A stretch of DNA of 64,000 nt from an uncultured Ruminococcus sp. (GTDB lineage: Bacteria; Bacillota; Clostridia; Lachnospirales; Lachnospiraceae): contig USFD01000004.1 of assembly GCA_900553885.1 (NCBI GenBank), positions 1 through 64,000 on the forward strand, given 5' to 3'. Shown in pieces: positions 63,706-64,000 of this stretch. The translations under genes were made by a program, and so were the position numbers. Under the pieces are notes generated by a model. The model did no database searches and was not told the origin of the DNA. It worked only from the letters and a program-made list of their open reading frames with translations. Numbering within the stretch: the stretch's first letter is position 1; every line of letters begins with the position of its first letter.

Positions 63706-63748
63706 ATAATTTTCCTCCTGCAGACTTATTTGTTTCTTACATGGCTAT

Positions 63749-63777
63749 ATTATACTCTGGCTGTGCGCAAAATCCAA
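63749..63777 (-). promoter_or_regulatory. Promoter of FakA-like domain gene
   Basis: On the minus strand TTGGAT and TATAAT are 17 bases apart, about 45 bases before the ATG. Confidence 0.6.
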
Positions 63778-63882
63778 TGAAAAACACGGCAGATTTTCCA
63801 GTACTGTTTTCCGTCCGGAAAATTTCTTCATTATTTCCGGTATAAATACACCGATTTCCGTAAATCATCTGTTTCAGACCGC

Positions 63883-63920
63883 AGAAAGCCGGAGCCCCAT
63901 CTGCGGAGCTCCGGCTTTCT
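63883..63920 (-). terminator. Hairpin downstream of leuS
   Basis: AGAAAGCCGGAGC pairs with GCTCCGGCTTTCT around a 12-base loop. It lies about 20 bases after the leuS stop but has no T run on that strand. Confidence 0.55.
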
Positions 63921-63938
63921 GTCTTTTCTTTCTGTCTT

Positions 63939-64000
63939 TTATTTCATTACAATATTGATAATCTTCTTCGGAACATAGATCTCTTTGATCACATTTCCTG
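63939..64000 (-). CDS. leuS: Leucyl-tRNA synthetase, C-terminal end (partial)
   Basis: The last 19 codons and stop of a gene that continues beyond the window. The translated end, VIKEIYVPKKIINIVMK, is the typical extreme C-terminus of bacterial leucyl-tRNA synthetase. The rest of the enzyme is not visible. Confidence 0.85.
   Translation of the reverse strand, partial: GNVIKEIYVPKKIINIVMK

Overview
The window looks like chromosomal core sequence from a low-to-mid GC, spore-forming, anaerobic Firmicute, most likely a gut member of the Lachnospiraceae (Clostridia). This rests on gene content and order (comEA, response regulator, kinase, GerMN lipoprotein, comEC, holA, lepA, hemW, then hrcA-grpE-dnaK-dnaJ), strong AGGAGG ribosome binding sites, a CIRCE element, coat-F-like and Spo0A-C proteins, and fermentative enzymes (malic enzyme, L-lactate dehydrogenase, iron alcohol dehydrogenase). 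The family assignment is inference. I see no prophage, insertion sequence, CRISPR array or rRNA.

Layout. 1-8.8 kb: a DUF2325 protein, a Crp/Fnr regulator, malic enzyme, a lone carB, a variant cysteine-synthase-like enzyme and a duplicated CmpB-type membrane protein. 8.8-15.9 kb: a metal island with a non-canonical P1B ATPase, a DUF6110-type protein, a 26-residue membrane peptide, a Fur-like regulator without the usual metal motif, two anchored HMA proteins, FeoB, FeoA and a divergent DtxR-type regulator. Related palindromic operators lie before feoA, feoB and the DUF2325 gene. 15.9-25.2 kb: ldh, an Mrp/NBP35 ATPase behind a structured leader, an esterase, a conserved unknown, a Spo0A-C protein with a cysteine tail, tRNA-Ser(CGA), a PurF-like protein lacking the glutaminase cysteine, a glycogen debranching enzyme and ferritin.

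25.4-41 kb: the chaperone operon (HrcA/CIRCE), then hemW, lepA, holA, comEC, a GerMN lipoprotein, a two-component system and a ComEA-like lipoprotein, all on the minus strand. 41.2-55 kb: a DMT transporter, the arginine operon argC-GNAT-argJ-argB-argD, proA, and a minus-strand run of fluC, nitroreductase, Fe-alcohol dehydrogenase, isochorismatase-like hydrolase, OGG-type glycosylase, a CcdA-TlpA fusion and nagA. 55-64 kb: argG with its own operator-like region, a C39-like peptidase, M19 dipeptidase, C26 hydrolase, two coat-F-like proteins, a three-gene operon (HAD phosphatase, membrane protein, Asp-box protein) behind a BlaI/CopY-type palindrome, a free-standing FakA C-terminal domain, and the 3' end of leuS.

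How they work together. The metal island joins ferrous iron uptake (FeoAB), small metal-binding membrane proteins, probable efflux (P1B ATPase) and two metalloregulators, with ferritin storage and the Mrp Fe-S carrier nearby. carB, argCJBD and argG supply carbamoyl phosphate and arginine. The most unusual items are the cysteine-less PurF paralogue, the Spo0A-C protein with a CX2CX6CX6C tail, the unconventional Fur and P1B ATPase, the structured mrp leader, and the BlaI-type operator without a local BlaI.
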